From the NCBI GenBank assembly GCA_046351095.1, contig JAXLZC010000001.1, positions 434,001 through 498,000 on the forward strand: a stretch of 64,000 nt of DNA, in the 5' to 3' direction. The position numbers and the translations under genes were made by a program. Positions 1-8,658 of this stretch are shown one piece after another (position 1 is the first letter of the stretch; the number at the start of each line of letters is the position of its first letter). This DNA is from BQWY01 sp046351095. GTDB lineage: Bacteria; Nitrospirota; Nitrospiria; Nitrospirales; Nitrospiraceae. The notes beneath the pieces were generated by a model. That model was given only the letters and a program-made list of their open reading frames with translations, did no database searches and was not told the DNA's origin.

Positions 1-68
1 TCGTGTTTGTTGCGCCGAATCCCTGATACTTAGTTCCCCGTGGTCGGGCTCAGGACTTCTGTGCAGAG

Positions 69-1847
69 GTGACAGCGAGCCTCATGAATACCCTTCACAC
101 CCCGTCTCCGACCGTGCTGCAGACAGCGGAGAGCGTGTCGTCTGAATTGATCCGTTGGTTGCCGGCAACGGACAGTCGTCGCACCTGTTATCTCTGTCGC
201 ACGGTTGTATCCGCGACGGCCGTGTTGGACGTGCAGAATCCCTTCGAGCCCGCACAGCCGCTACACCTCTATCGCTGCAGGACCTGCACGAGTGCTTTCT
301 ACGACCCTTTCTATTTAGTGCCGAAGGAGCGGTATTACTCGGCACGGCTCATGAAATACGTCAGCGAAACCGTTCGCGGCCTCGATAATTTCGTCATGCA
401 CCTGTCGGCGGCCGCCCCAGACAATCGGCGGCGGTCCCTGCTGGATCTCGGCTGCGGGCTTGGCCTGTCGGTCGATTTTGCGCGTCGATGCCTTGGATGG
501 GATGCCGTCGGGATCGAACCGTCGCCTTGGGGGGAGATCGGTCGCCGCGCGTTTCAGATTCCGATGTACGACCGGTACCTCCAGGAAATCGATGCGCTGA
601 AAGGAAAGCAGTTCGGCCTGGTCTACGTCTCGGAGGTCATTGAGCATGTGCCGGATCCGACGGCGCTGCTTGCGGGGATGAGCGAGCATGTGACTGACGA
701 TGGGATGTTGCTCGTCACCACACCGAATGCCGAACGGCTGGGAGAACAGGCAACCCTAGCGGAATACATCAATATCCTCGCGCCGGCCGATCACATTCTG
801 CTGTTCACACCGGCGTCCTTGCGCGCGACGCTGATGGGGCTTGGGTTTCAGCACATCACCATGCTCAAGGCGGACAGCCAACTCGTCTGCTGCGCATCGA
901 AACAGGCGTTGGCCATTCATCATGCAGCCTATCCGCCGTCCGCGTGGCGTCCGGTGTATCTCGAATACCTCCAGGAAATCGCAAGACAGCCGATTCCGGA
1001 GGCGCGTCTGCATCTGGGACTGACGTTTCGATTGTGCGCGGAATTGATGCAGGATGGGCGGTTTGCTGACGCGCGTGTGTGCTTGGATGAGCTTTGTGCC
1101 GATCTGTGTGCGCGCGGCGATGCGGTGTTGCTCGATCCGCAGCAGGCGACGGCCATCGTTCGTGCGTTGCCATCGAGTCACGCATTCATCGATCGTTGCC
1201 CTGGGCACCTCGCGGGACTCCACTATTTTCTCGGGCTGTATGCCGCGCAGGTCGAGCACCGCTACGATTTGGCGCAGGCGCATCTGCAAGCCAGCTTCGA
1301 CATCGCCGCGCATTGCTTGACGTTCGGTCTGGAATATTTTGCTGAGGATGCGGATCGAATTTGGGATGCGGCCTATCAGCTGGGACTCTGTCAGCGGCAA
1401 GCGGGCCTGTTGGATGACGCGATTCGCACCTTCGAGCGCCTAGCCAAGCCTGATGTGTCGAGCGGCCTTCCTCCGGTACGAGCGGATCTTCAGCGAGCTG
1501 GTACGTATTACCTTGCGGAGGCATTGACCACACAAGGCCGCTGGGACGAAGCGATTCCGTATCTCCGTCGCGTGATGCGGATGGAGCTGAGGCTAGGCGG
1601 CAGTGTCTGCGGCGAGCGCTCAGCCGAGCTTCTTGGCCGTGCGACGGGAACAGTGCTTGCGCAAGAATTAGACGCGATGTCGGATCGACATGCCGTGCGG
1701 CAATGCCAAGAGGCGTTCCGTGGGGCCGCCGGTTCGCGGTTGTCTCGGTGGGCCTTGTGGACACGAACAGCGCAGGAAGCGTGGCAGGTCGTCGCCTCGC
1801 AGGGGCTCGAGGGAATCCTCACACGAATCCGTAGTCGGCTCTCCTGA
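69..1847 (+). CDS. SAM-dependent methyltransferase with C-terminal TPR-like region
   Basis: 592-aa protein from a GTG start. Residues about 40-73 carry two CxxC pairs (CYLC and CRTC), a zinc-ribbon arrangement often placed before class I methyltransferase domains. The methyltransferase core follows: motif I LLDLGCGLG near residues 124-132, an acidic SAM-ribose residue in VGIEP near 150, and IEHVPDP near 191, typical of Methyltransf_23-type enzymes acting on small molecules or glycans. The C-terminal third (about 370-560) is alpha-helical with repeats that read like tetratricopeptides, e.g. DDAIRTFERLA and WDEAIPYLRRV. The substrate cannot be told from sequence. Upstream context is cut by the window edge; downstream it converges with the heme protein gene. 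It could belong to a polysaccharide or surface-glycan locus lying to the left. Confidence 0.85.
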   Translation: MTASLMNTLHTPSPTVLQTAESVSSELIRWLPATDSRRTCYLCRTVVSATAVLDVQNPFEPAQPLHLYRCRTCTSAFYDPFYLVPKERYYSARLMKYVSETVRGLDNFVMHLSAAAPDNRRRSLLDLGCGLGLSVDFARRCLGWDAVGIEPSPWGEIGRRAFQIPMYDRYLQEIDALKGKQFGLVYVSEVIEHVPDPTALLAGMSEHVTDDGMLLVTTPNAERLGEQATLAEYINILAPADHILLFTPASLRATLMGLGFQHITMLKADSQLVCCASKQALAIHHAAYPPSAWRPVYLEYLQEIARQPIPEARLHLGLTFRLCAELMQDGRFADARVCLDELCADLCARGDAVLLDPQQATAIVRALPSSHAFIDRCPGHLAGLHYFLGLYAAQVEHRYDLAQAHLQASFDIAAHCLTFGLEYFAEDADRIWDAAYQLGLCQRQAGLLDDAIRTFERLAKPDVSSGLPPVRADLQRAGTYYLAEALTTQGRWDEAIPYLRRVMRMELRLGGSVCGERSAELLGRATGTVLAQELDAMSDRHAVRQCQEAFRGAAGSRLSRWALWTRTAQEAWQVVASQGLEGILTRIRSRLS

Positions 1848-1881
1848 GTCGTGCGTGGCTCGCCGTCGACCGAATCGATGG

Positions 1882-2646
1882 TTACCGTGTTCCCAACGGC
1901 ACGTTGACTGTGATGGCGCCGGCTAGATCTCCCTCGTGATGTCCTTCCTTCGGATACCCGGCGATATCCAAGTCGCCTTTCGGCTCTCCATGACATTTGA
2001 GACATTCCGGTTCGTAGTAGATGGGCATGACGACGCGGAGCGTTTGTCCGCGATCGGTCAACTCGCTGACGTAGGCTTCCGCTCGCGGGCGGCCTGAGAG
2101 CCACTGGAGTACCGACGCTTCGTAGTCGTCCGGCTCGTTCTTGGGATTCCGTGCTTGGAGCGCGGTTTGTTTGAGCCGTACATGCGACTGTTGCGAAAAG
2201 CGTCGCGCGGCCTGGCTGCCGTAGGTCGCAGGAATAAAGTTCTTATAGCCGATCCCCCGCTGGTTGATCACTAATTGCGCGTCGTGCACGACCGACTTGC
2301 TTGCCTCCAAAAACGCCGGCAACAATTCGCGCGCCAGCGCGGGAATCGGCGCACCGGCCACGCTCTTCTGCAGATTGTGGAGATCGATCCCGGTCATCAG
2401 TTTGTATTGCTCAACGATCTGTTGCTCGAACACGGCGGGTGTAAATCCCTTTTCGCCCTTAGACGCGTCGTCGATCAACGCTTGGTGATGGTCGATGACG
2501 ATTCGGCCGGCGCTCAGGAGTTTTGCCAGGAGGCGCGCCGTCTCCTCGCCTTCCGCCCGATCTACGGCAGCGACCGGGGACGCGGGCGTGGTCATCACGG
2601 CAACGCTCAACAGCAGGACTTTTAGGATCCAAGGTCGTATGTGCAT
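1882..2646 (-). CDS. DUF3365 (Tll0287-like) periplasmic c-type heme protein
   Basis: 254 aa with an N-terminal signal peptide (about residues 1-28, ending PVAAVDR). The body matches the DUF3365/Tll0287-like sensor fold, and a single c-type heme attachment site, ECLKCHGEP, lies at C205-x2-C208-H209. Proteins of this family bind one heme and are often used as redox or gas sensors, alone or fused to kinases; here the protein is free-standing. It is the last gene of a minus-strand run that begins with nirK, 27 bp after the solute-binding lipoprotein. A GAGGAG ribosome-binding site precedes the ATG. A role as electron carrier or NO/nitrite sensor for the nirK unit is inference from position. Confidence 0.8.
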   Translation of the reverse strand: MHIRPWILKVLLLSVAVMTTPASPVAAVDRAEGEETARLLAKLLSAGRIVIDHHQALIDDASKGEKGFTPAVFEQQIVEQYKLMTGIDLHNLQKSVAGAPIPALARELLPAFLEASKSVVHDAQLVINQRGIGYKNFIPATYGSQAARRFSQQSHVRLKQTALQARNPKNEPDDYEASVLQWLSGRPRAEAYVSELTDRGQTLRVVMPIYYEPECLKCHGEPKGDLDIAGYPKEGHHEGDLAGAITVNVPLGTR

Positions 2647-2673
2647 GGGAGTCTCCTCAGCCTGTGTTCCGTA

Positions 2674-3708
2674 TTAATGCCCGCTGTCGAAGCGACACTC
2701 GCCTTGGTCGTAATGCGCCGGCATGTCTTCCACGGCAAACGGCAATCCCTCCAGCGCAGCACGCCGAGGATAGGCATAGACCTCATCGAACCACCGACGT
2801 TTCATGTCCGCGAGGCGGCCGGCTTCTTCTAGCACATACAATTCGTGATTCAGCAGACTCCGAAGCCGATAATTTTCTTCCGCGGTCGTGATCCCGAAGT
2901 ATTCACGCGTCAGGCGGAGCGGTGTGTCTGCGTCGCGCCGCAAGAGCGTCCACTCTTTGCGCACCGTCGCCGCTTCGTATCGAAGGACAGGAAGTTTCCC
3001 GAGAATAATGTCGATGGGGGGCGTGCGTGTTTCAAACGCCGCCGGCAACGAGTCGCAGAGCAACAAGCGGCTGTCCTTCAAGACGTCGCGCACGTAGAGC
3101 TCGGCGCTGGTGCCTTCCTGCACGGCCAGCGTGAGCCCGGCAAACGCCTGTCGCGCTCGTGCGCGGTCGATTCCATTTTGTCCGGAGGCAAAGTGTGTGG
3201 AGATGCGCGCGGCAAGCGCCGTGTCTCGCGTGAGGCCGCCGAGACCACCGTCCAAGAAATATGGATTGGAGTAGGCCAGACCGCTACGCGCGGCGTGCGG
3301 CAGGTTGACGGTGATCGTCGAAACGAAGAAGTCGAGTTTCCCTTCGTTGAGCAACACAAACAGATCGCGGAAGCGCACCAAGTGCAGAACCGGCTCGATG
3401 GTCGCGCCGCTGCACTCGCGGGAGAGGGCGTCCACCATCGCGCGAATCACCTCCACATCCATGCCGGTGATCCGCACACCTTCGTCGGTAAAGACGGCAG
3501 GAAACACAAACGGGCGCAGCGGCTCGACGGAGATGCCCACTTGTACGCGTTTGCGGAGGCAAATCGTCTGAACTTCGTCGGTCGGGATCGGTTGTATCCA
3601 TTGCACGGCGTCGATGAGCAGTCCGCAGCCGGTCGTCACCGCGAGGAGAGCGACGACTGTGACGGCACGGAGACCGCTTAAAAACGAACGCCGGAGAGAA
3701 ACATCCAT
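2674..3708 (-). CDS. orphan solute-binding lipoprotein (PBP family 3-like)
   Basis: 344 aa. The N-terminus is a lipoprotein signal ending in a lipobox at Cys28 (VTTGC). The remainder follows the amino-acid-type periplasmic binding protein pattern: VGISVEPLRPF at the start of lobe 1, GMDVEVIRAMVDAL, LNEGKLDFFVSTITV and a hinge near GLTLAVQEGTSAE. No permease or ATPase gene is nearby, so uptake is not supported; free-standing proteins of this type can be sensor inputs or binding proteins. Its start overlaps the end of the upstream barrel gene by 31 bp, indicating translational coupling in the nirK-led operon. The ligand is unknown; the family fit is by motif reading only. Confidence 0.75.
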   Translation of the reverse strand: MDVSLRRSFLSGLRAVTVVALLAVTTGCGLLIDAVQWIQPIPTDEVQTICLRKRVQVGISVEPLRPFVFPAVFTDEGVRITGMDVEVIRAMVDALSRECSGATIEPVLHLVRFRDLFVLLNEGKLDFFVSTITVNLPHAARSGLAYSNPYFLDGGLGGLTRDTALAARISTHFASGQNGIDRARARQAFAGLTLAVQEGTSAELYVRDVLKDSRLLLCDSLPAAFETRTPPIDIILGKLPVLRYEAATVRKEWTLLRRDADTPLRLTREYFGITTAEENYRLRSLLNHELYVLEEAGRLADMKRRWFDEVYAYPRRAALEGLPFAVEDMPAHYDQGECRFDSGH

Positions 3709-4310
3709 TGGTGTGCGAGCCCTCGGACTTCTCGGAAGTCGATGCGATATTGGGTGTATTGAAAACCGAAATCCACGGCGATGCCGTGCGCAACGGGAAA
3801 CCGTACGCCGAGTTGGCCGCCGAGCACATGGCCGGGGTCGTCGTTTCCGGAACTCGGCAGGACCACACCGGCGATCCCGCCGACATAGGGCACGGCGCGA
3901 TCTTCGAGCGGGCCGAACAAGGCGTGGCGGATCATACGATTGATCGGGCGTGCTTTGGGAAAATCGAACAGGTCGATGAAGTTATTCCAACGCGGGTTGA
4001 CGAGGATCGAGTGCTGATCCGTCGTGAACTCCTGTGTTCGGATGCTGAAAAACTGATACATCGTCCGGACTTCGAGGTTGCCGTAACGGAGCGCGGTGAA
4101 GCCGGCTTGAATGCCGATTTCTCGATCGCGCGGCGCGAAGGTTTGTCGGCGAATTGCGATGTCCAGATTGATGGGTTTGATGGGCAACACATCCCACAGG
4201 GCTTCGTGTGCCGACGCGTGGTCAGCTGAGAGGAACAGGCCAAGCCCCAGGGCAATACCGAGCAGCATGCTTGCACGCACGAAGCGACGTCGAATATTAG
4301 TGCGTGGCAT
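3678..4310 (-). CDS. outer-membrane beta-barrel protein, PagL-like in size
   Basis: 210 aa with a signal peptide (cleavage near HASAHEA). The mature part has alternating hydrophobic/polar strands rich in aromatic residues and glycine (LEVRTMYQFFSIRTQ, VLGGQLGVRFPVAHG, IAVDFGFQYTQYRI) and ends in Arg-Phe, the C-terminal phenylalanine signature of outer-membrane barrels. Size and strand pattern resemble acyloxyacyl-hydrolase/PagL-type 8-stranded barrels, but I do not see the catalytic His-Ser motif, so enzymatic function is not claimed. It overlaps the upstream small lipoprotein by 14 bp and the downstream binding protein by 31 bp, placing it firmly inside the nirK operon. It may form a porin or an envelope anchor. 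Confidence 0.7.
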   Translation of the reverse strand: MPRTNIRRRFVRASMLLGIALGLGLFLSADHASAHEALWDVLPIKPINLDIAIRRQTFAPRDREIGIQAGFTALRYGNLEVRTMYQFFSIRTQEFTTDQHSILVNPRWNNFIDLFDFPKARPINRMIRHALFGPLEDRAVPYVGGIAGVVLPSSGNDDPGHVLGGQLGVRFPVAHGIAVDFGFQYTQYRIDFREVRGLAHQWMFLSGVRF

Positions 4311-4704
4311 GGGCGTCCATCGGCCCGGCGGAAATGCAGGACTCCATGATGGAGGCGCGGCACGTAGCAGTATTGGCCAGCGCCGCCGCAGCAGCCTCGA
4401 CGAGTTGGTCGTGTGCGATCATGCCGTTCGTGTCGACCAGCAAATGATCGGGGATAATGTTCGGGTGCGCCGCCCGTACGCCGGGGACGGCGAGCAGGCG
4501 TTGCCTGACTGTTTCGAGTTGAGAAGCACAGGCTGGGCCGGAGAAAAAAAGCGCCACACGTTCTGGTGACGATGCTGGAACGGGAATCGCGGCGTGCGCC
4601 CTCTGCTGCGAAGCCGAAGGCGTCGTCGTCGCGCTGGGGCGACTCGTACATGCGGCAGAAACGGCGATCACGCAGAGGAGGGCGACGACAATAGGGCGGT
4701 TCAC
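4297..4704 (-). CDS. small lipoprotein with HMA-like ferredoxin fold
   Basis: 135 aa from the GTG at 4704, chosen because AAGGA lies upstream and the resulting N-terminus is a clean lipoprotein signal (VIAVSAAC); a longer reading would run into nirK. The mature domain has the beta-alpha-beta-beta-alpha-beta order of heavy-metal-associated domains: VALFFSGPACASQLETV, LLAVPGVRAAHPNI and DHLLVDTNGMIAHDQLVEAAAAAL. The canonical metal-binding CxxC is reduced to one Cys in GPACAS; two further cysteines sit near the C-terminus (CRASIMESC). It lies 68 bp after nirK in the same direction. Copper delivery to NirK is an attractive guess, not shown by the sequence. Confidence 0.6.
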   Translation of the reverse strand: MNRPIVVALLCVIAVSAACTSRPSATTTPSASQQRAHAAIPVPASSPERVALFFSGPACASQLETVRQRLLAVPGVRAAHPNIIPDHLLVDTNGMIAHDQLVEAAAAALANTATCRASIMESCISAGPMDAHATH

Positions 4705-4772
4705 GACACGTCCTTGCGAGGTGCGAAGCGTCGAGCGACCGTGGCCGCTCGACGCCTCTGCGATGCTCTCTC

Positions 4773-5756
4773 TCAGTGACCGGCAGGTGCCGCAGGGGCG
4801 GCCGCGTCGGTCTTGATCTCCCATGGCACCATCGGCATCAACGGCGCCGGCTTGGCATCCGGACCGGCCAACAACACCGCGATCGCGCCGCGGAGGGCAC
4901 CGGTCAAGGAGTGGGTCACTAGCGGATAGGCACCCGCCGATTCCACCACCACGTCGAAGGTGGCCGCGCTGCCCGGGCCCACGACGTAGGTCTGCACACC
5001 CTTCAGGTTGTTCGCAGGGTTGCCGCTCTCGTACACGTTGTCCCAGATCTCGCCGATCGGGTGGAACGACGAGAATTCGTTCGGGCCCGCGTTGACGAAA
5101 TACACACGCACGCGCTCACCCGGCTTCGCGTCCAACTTCCCCCCGTTGATGACGAACGGGTGATACTTAAAGATGCCGCCGTTGAAGAGCATGTTGTCGA
5201 ACTTCCGGTCGAACATCGCTTGCACGTCGTTCGGGTTCTTGAAGAACTCCGATTGCACGAGCACGTATTCGCGATCCGCTTTCGGCCACACGCTGGGATC
5301 CTTCGGATCCACGATGATCGTGCCGAACATGCCGCGCGCGATGTGTTGAATCATCGGTGGCGCACCGCAGTGATAGAAGAACACACCCGGCTTCTTCGCC
5401 ACGAAGGTGTAGCTGATCGATTCTCCGGCGTTGACCGCACGGTAGTTTTTCAAGAAATCGATCTCCGCCGCGTGGAAGTCCATCGAGTGCGGATACTTAT
5501 TGGTCGATGGATTCTCGAGCGTGAAGTTGACCGTGTCGCCCTCGGTCACGCGGACGACCGGACCCGGCATTTGGCCGTTGAACGACCAGGCGGCGTACTT
5601 CTCGCCGTTGCCGTCGATGACCAACTCGCCCTCAACGGCTTTGAACTTCACGTCATGGGTTTTGGCCCACGCAGTCGGGGCGGCGAGCCCCAACGCTACT
5701 GCGAGCGCTGCGGCGGCGGCGAACGGCAGCGCCTTGGTCGAAGGACGAACGTGCAT
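4773..5756 (-). CDS. nirK: copper-containing nitrite reductase NirK
   Basis: 327 aa with a signal peptide (to about residue 31, TAWAKTH), so periplasmic. NirK reduces nitrite to nitric oxide with a type 1/type 2 copper pair in each monomer of a trimer. Every ligand is visible: type 1 His90, Cys130, His138 and Met143; type 2 His95, His129 and His282; and the catalytic Asp93 and His232 (motifs PHSMDFHA, FFYHCGAPPMIQHIARGM, FHPIGEIWD). Two cupredoxin domains of normal spacing, and no cytochrome or extra cupredoxin fusion. The C-terminus is a short Ala/Pro tail. It heads a five-gene minus-strand run and is preceded by a palindromic Crp/Fnr-type site. The ATG has an AAGGAGG ribosome-binding site. 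In nitrifiers NirK's physiological role is debated; assignment as NirK is secure. Confidence 0.96.
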   Translation of the reverse strand: MHVRPSTKALPFAAAAALAVALGLAAPTAWAKTHDVKFKAVEGELVIDGNGEKYAAWSFNGQMPGPVVRVTEGDTVNFTLENPSTNKYPHSMDFHAAEIDFLKNYRAVNAGESISYTFVAKKPGVFFYHCGAPPMIQHIARGMFGTIIVDPKDPSVWPKADREYVLVQSEFFKNPNDVQAMFDRKFDNMLFNGGIFKYHPFVINGGKLDAKPGERVRVYFVNAGPNEFSSFHPIGEIWDNVYESGNPANNLKGVQTYVVGPGSAATFDVVVESAGAYPLVTHSLTGALRGAIAVLLAGPDAKPAPLMPMVPWEIKTDAAAPAAPAGH

Positions 5757-5836
5757 GTGAGGCCTCCTTGCTGGAATCGGACTAGTGATGCTGCCGCATC
5801 GAGGATTCGATGCGCGATCTGTGCTCTGTGCGCCGG

Positions 5837-5884
5837 AGCATACAGAACAACGATTGTCTAAAACATGATGAATGTCATGTTTTA
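5837..5884 (-). promoter_or_regulatory. nirK promoter with Crp/Fnr-type operator
   Basis: A perfect inverted repeat with 10-bp arms and a 6-bp spacer lies at 5859-5884 (TAAAACATGA / TCATGTTTTA). Its core TGA-N6-TCA is the spacing used by Crp/Fnr-family dimers. On the minus strand a -10-like TATGCT lies at 5842-5837; counting 7 nt gives a start near 5830, which puts the operator centre at about -41.5, the class II activator position. There is no good -35 box, as expected for an activator-dependent promoter. The likely transcript start leaves a leader of about 73 nt before nirK. Confidence 0.7.
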
Positions 5885-6014
5885 AAAAATAGCTGAGGGT
5901 CCCGATGAACCAGCGTCGATAGGGCTATCGAACCATCGGACCGGAGTACGCGAGCGGCGAGCTCACCGCCGTACGCACGATGCCGGCACGAGGTTCGTCG
6001 AGGTGATGTACGTA

Positions 6015-6842
6015 TTATTTGGACGATTGGTCCGAGGCGAAGGCTTTGAGGCGCGCAAAGTCTCGGATGATCAGGTGGTTCGCGGTGCCGCTGACCAAAC
6101 GGCTTTTTTTGAAGCGGCCCATGATACGGATGACGGTTTCCGTCGTCGTGCCGACCATGTTGGCCATGTCCTGCCGCGTGAGCCGCATGCCCAGGCGAAT
6201 GCCGCCGGCTTCCGGCACACCGTTTCTGGCCGCAAGGTCGATCAGCAGGGTCGCCAGTCGCTGATCCGCGCGGTCGAGCGCCAGCACCTTGGCCTTTTCC
6301 TGGGCCTCGTTCAGGCGATGGCCGAGATACCGGATAACTTCCATCGCCGCTTCAGGACTTTGGCGCAGCATGTCGAAGTAGGCCTGCTTGCTCATGCGCA
6401 AGACACGCACGTCGCCGATCGGGTGGGCAGTGCCGGGATGCAACCCTTGGTCGAAGGCCGCGGCATCGCAGCAAAAGAGGTCTCCGGGCATGAGCATCTT
6501 GAGCGTGCACTCTTTGCCGTCGGGCGTCGACTTCACGCACTTCACGCTGCCTTCGGTGACGATGTGGAAATACTGCGTCGGTTCGCCTTCGCGGAAAATG
6601 ACGTCGCCCTTCCCATATTGGGTTTCCGTCATGTGCTCGCGAATGCGCTTGCGGTCCGCGGAGGAGAGAATCTTCAGCAGGGGAATGTGGTCGAAGCCGT
6701 CGGTCTGCAGCGGCGCATCGTTGGCGGACGAGGGCGCCGTCGGCTTCTTCACAGCAGAGGGGGCCGAGCTGGTATCGGGCGCGGAGGGCTTAGCGGAGCG
6801 CGCGCGTTGCGGCTTCGACAATGGAGCGTACTCCGATTCCAA
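6015..6842 (-). CDS. Crp/Fnr-family transcriptional regulator
   Basis: 275 aa from a TTG start. Residues about 50-165 form the cyclic-nucleotide-binding-type sensor barrel (GDVIFREGEPTQYFHIV, VTEGSVKCVK, LMPGDLFCCDAAAF), and the C-terminus is a Crp-type winged helix (LTRQDMANMVGTTTETVIRI, with the E-x3-R recognition helix). It lacks the N-terminal cysteine cluster of FNR; the paired cysteines in DLFCCD and the nearby C in KECTL are unusual and could bind a cofactor. The first 45 residues are Ser/Ala/Pro/Lys-rich and overlap the transketolase gene by 53 bp, so the true start may be further in (GTG at 6752). It lies 258 bp upstream of nirK in the same orientation, making it the best candidate to bind the nirK palindrome. 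Confidence 0.88.
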   Translation of the reverse strand: MESEYAPLSKPQRARSAKPSAPDTSSAPSAVKKPTAPSSANDAPLQTDGFDHIPLLKILSSADRKRIREHMTETQYGKGDVIFREGEPTQYFHIVTEGSVKCVKSTPDGKECTLKMLMPGDLFCCDAAAFDQGLHPGTAHPIGDVRVLRMSKQAYFDMLRQSPEAAMEVIRYLGHRLNEAQEKAKVLALDRADQRLATLLIDLAARNGVPEAGGIRLGMRLTRQDMANMVGTTTETVIRIMGRFKKSRLVSGTANHLIIRDFARLKAFASDQSSK

Positions 6843-8658
6843 AGTGATCCACCAACTCGTCCGGCTTGCCGCTGTGCGGAATCGTCCGGACGGCCAGTTT
6901 GGTCACGCGGGCGCCGTCTGTAGCAAGGGCATCGAGCACCGCATCGCCGAGCCCGCCGTGTGCATAGTGATCTTCGACGGTCAGGACACGGCCGTTGGTC
7001 GCCTTGGCCGAGGCGGATAACGTCGCGCGGTCGATCGGGGTTATGCTGTAGAGGTCGATGATGCGCGTGGCGATGCCTTGTGCCTGGAGCTGGTCGTGCG
7101 CCTTCAACGCCTCAAACAGCGTGACGCCGGCCGCGACGATCGTCAGTTGGTCCTTCGCGCTTTGTTTCAATACCTTCGAACCGCCGATGGTGAACGTTTC
7201 GTCCGGGCCGTAGAGCACGGGCGACTTTGGCCGTCCCGCACGGATGTAGACCATTCCCTTGTGAGCGGCCGCCAGATCGACCAGGCGATAGGTGCAGGTC
7301 GCGTCGGACGGGTAGAGCACAACGACACCCGGTTGCGCGGCAAACATGGCGATGTCTTCGAGGCCCATCTGCGACGGTCCGTCCTCGCCGATGCTCACGC
7401 CGACGTGCGTGCCGACCAACTTGATGTTGGACTGGCTGATCGCCGCCATACGGATGAAGTCGTAGGCGCGTGTGAAAAAGGCCGCAAAGGTGGCGGTGAA
7501 CGGAACCTTCCCGCAGGCCGCCATGCCGGCAGCGGCGCCGACCATATTTTGTTCCGCGATGAAGTTTTCGACGAAGCGGGAGGGGAATTGTTTGCCGAAC
7601 TTATCCGTATACGTGGAATTCTTGACGTCCGCATCGAGCGCGACGACGAACGGATTCGCCTCACCCAAGGCTGCCAAGGCCACGCCGAAGGCTTCGCGCG
7701 TGGCGACTGAATCGCCGACTTTATACGGCGGTGGCGCGAGGGGCTTCCGCGCAGCGGCGCCGCTGTTGCCCGCCGCCGGTCTTTTTACGGACGGCGCAGG
7801 GTCGTTGCCGTGAAGTTTCCCTTCCAATTCGCTTAATGCCTTCGTCAGCTCCGGTCCCTTCGGAATGGGTTTGCCGTGCCACGAGGGGCTGTCTTCCATG
7901 AACGACACCCCGCCGCCCTTGTAGGTCTTGGCGAGGATGACCGTCGGTCGACCTGTGGTGGCGGCCGCTTCCGTGAAGGCGGCAAGGATAGCCGACATGT
8001 TGTGCCCATCGACCACTACGGCATGCCACCCGAATCCGGCCCAGCGCGCGCGATAGGCCTCCATGTCGTGCTGCAACATGGTCGGATCGCTCTGCCCGAG
8101 GCGGTTGATGTCGACGATGGCGCAGAGGTTGTCCAACTTGTGCTGGCGGGCCAATTCGGCGCCTTCCCATACGGAGCCTTCCACTGATTCGCCGTCGCCC
8201 ATCAAGACGTAGGTGCGATGGTCCAGCTTGTCGATCTGTTTGGCGTTGATCGCAATCCCGATACCCACAGCCAAGCCCTGGCCAAGCGACCCGGTCGCCA
8301 TATCGACGAACGACAGGCGCGGCGTTGGGTGGCCTTCGAGATCGGAGGTCAGCGTGCGCAGTTTCAGTAAGTCGCTCTTGGGAAACAGGCCCGCTTCGGC
8401 CCAGGCCGCATACAGCAGAGGGGCGGCGTGGCCTTTGGAGAGCACGAAGCGATCGCTGTTGGGCGCCTTCGGATTCGTGGGGTCATACCGCATGACGGAG
8501 AAGAAGAGCGCCGCCACAATGTCTGCAGCGGAGCAGCAGCTGGACGGGTGTCCGCTCCCGGCTTCGCTCGTGGCGCGAATGCTTTCGATCCGTAGGCGTG
8601 TGGCTACGTCTTCGAGGGCGGCAACGGGCGATGGGGCGACGGCTGGTGCAGACGGCAT
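6790..8658 (-). CDS. tkt: transketolase (vertebrate-type, single chain)
   Basis: 622 aa. Transketolase moves two-carbon ketol units between sugar phosphates in the pentose phosphate and gluconeogenic network, using thiamine diphosphate. Visible features: GSGHPSSCCSAADIVAALFF near residue 35, the ThDP motif GDGESVEGSVWEGAE followed by NRLGQSD, FIAEQNMVGAAAGMAACG with the catalytic Glu in the pyrimidine domain, and a C-terminal domain. At about 620 residues with the SCCSA signature it matches the shorter animal-type class rather than E. coli TktA (about 660). A Pro/Ala-rich linker (PSVKRPAAGNSGAAARKP, around 300) separates the PP and Pyr domains. The 3' end overlaps the regulator gene. Confidence 0.93.
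   Translation of the reverse strand: MPSAPAVAPSPVAALEDVATRLRIESIRATSEAGSGHPSSCCSAADIVAALFFSVMRYDPTNPKAPNSDRFVLSKGHAAPLLYAAWAEAGLFPKSDLLKLRTLTSDLEGHPTPRLSFVDMATGSLGQGLAVGIGIAINAKQIDKLDHRTYVLMGDGESVEGSVWEGAELARQHKLDNLCAIVDINRLGQSDPTMLQHDMEAYRARWAGFGWHAVVVDGHNMSAILAAFTEAAATTGRPTVILAKTYKGGGVSFMEDSPSWHGKPIPKGPELTKALSELEGKLHGNDPAPSVKRPAAGNSGAAARKPLAPPPYKVGDSVATREAFGVALAALGEANPFVVALDADVKNSTYTDKFGKQFPSRFVENFIAEQNMVGAAAGMAACGKVPFTATFAAFFTRAYDFIRMAAISQSNIKLVGTHVGVSIGEDGPSQMGLEDIAMFAAQPGVVVLYPSDATCTYRLVDLAAAHKGMVYIRAGRPKSPVLYGPDETFTIGGSKVLKQSAKDQLTIVAAGVTLFEALKAHDQLQAQGIATRIIDLYSITPIDRATLSASAKATNGRVLTVEDHYAHGGLGDAVLDALATDGARVTKLAVRTIPHSGKPDELVDHFGIGVRSIVEAATRALR

Noticed and set aside
5061..5861. 266-aa open frame on the plus strand opposite nirK
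   Set aside because: It is a GC-driven antisense shadow of nirK, His/Arg/Val-rich without a recognisable domain or ribosome-binding site.
6790..6842. Frameshift fusing transketolase and the Crp/Fnr regulator
   Set aside because: Different reading frames with an ordinary overlap of 53 bp; each protein is complete.
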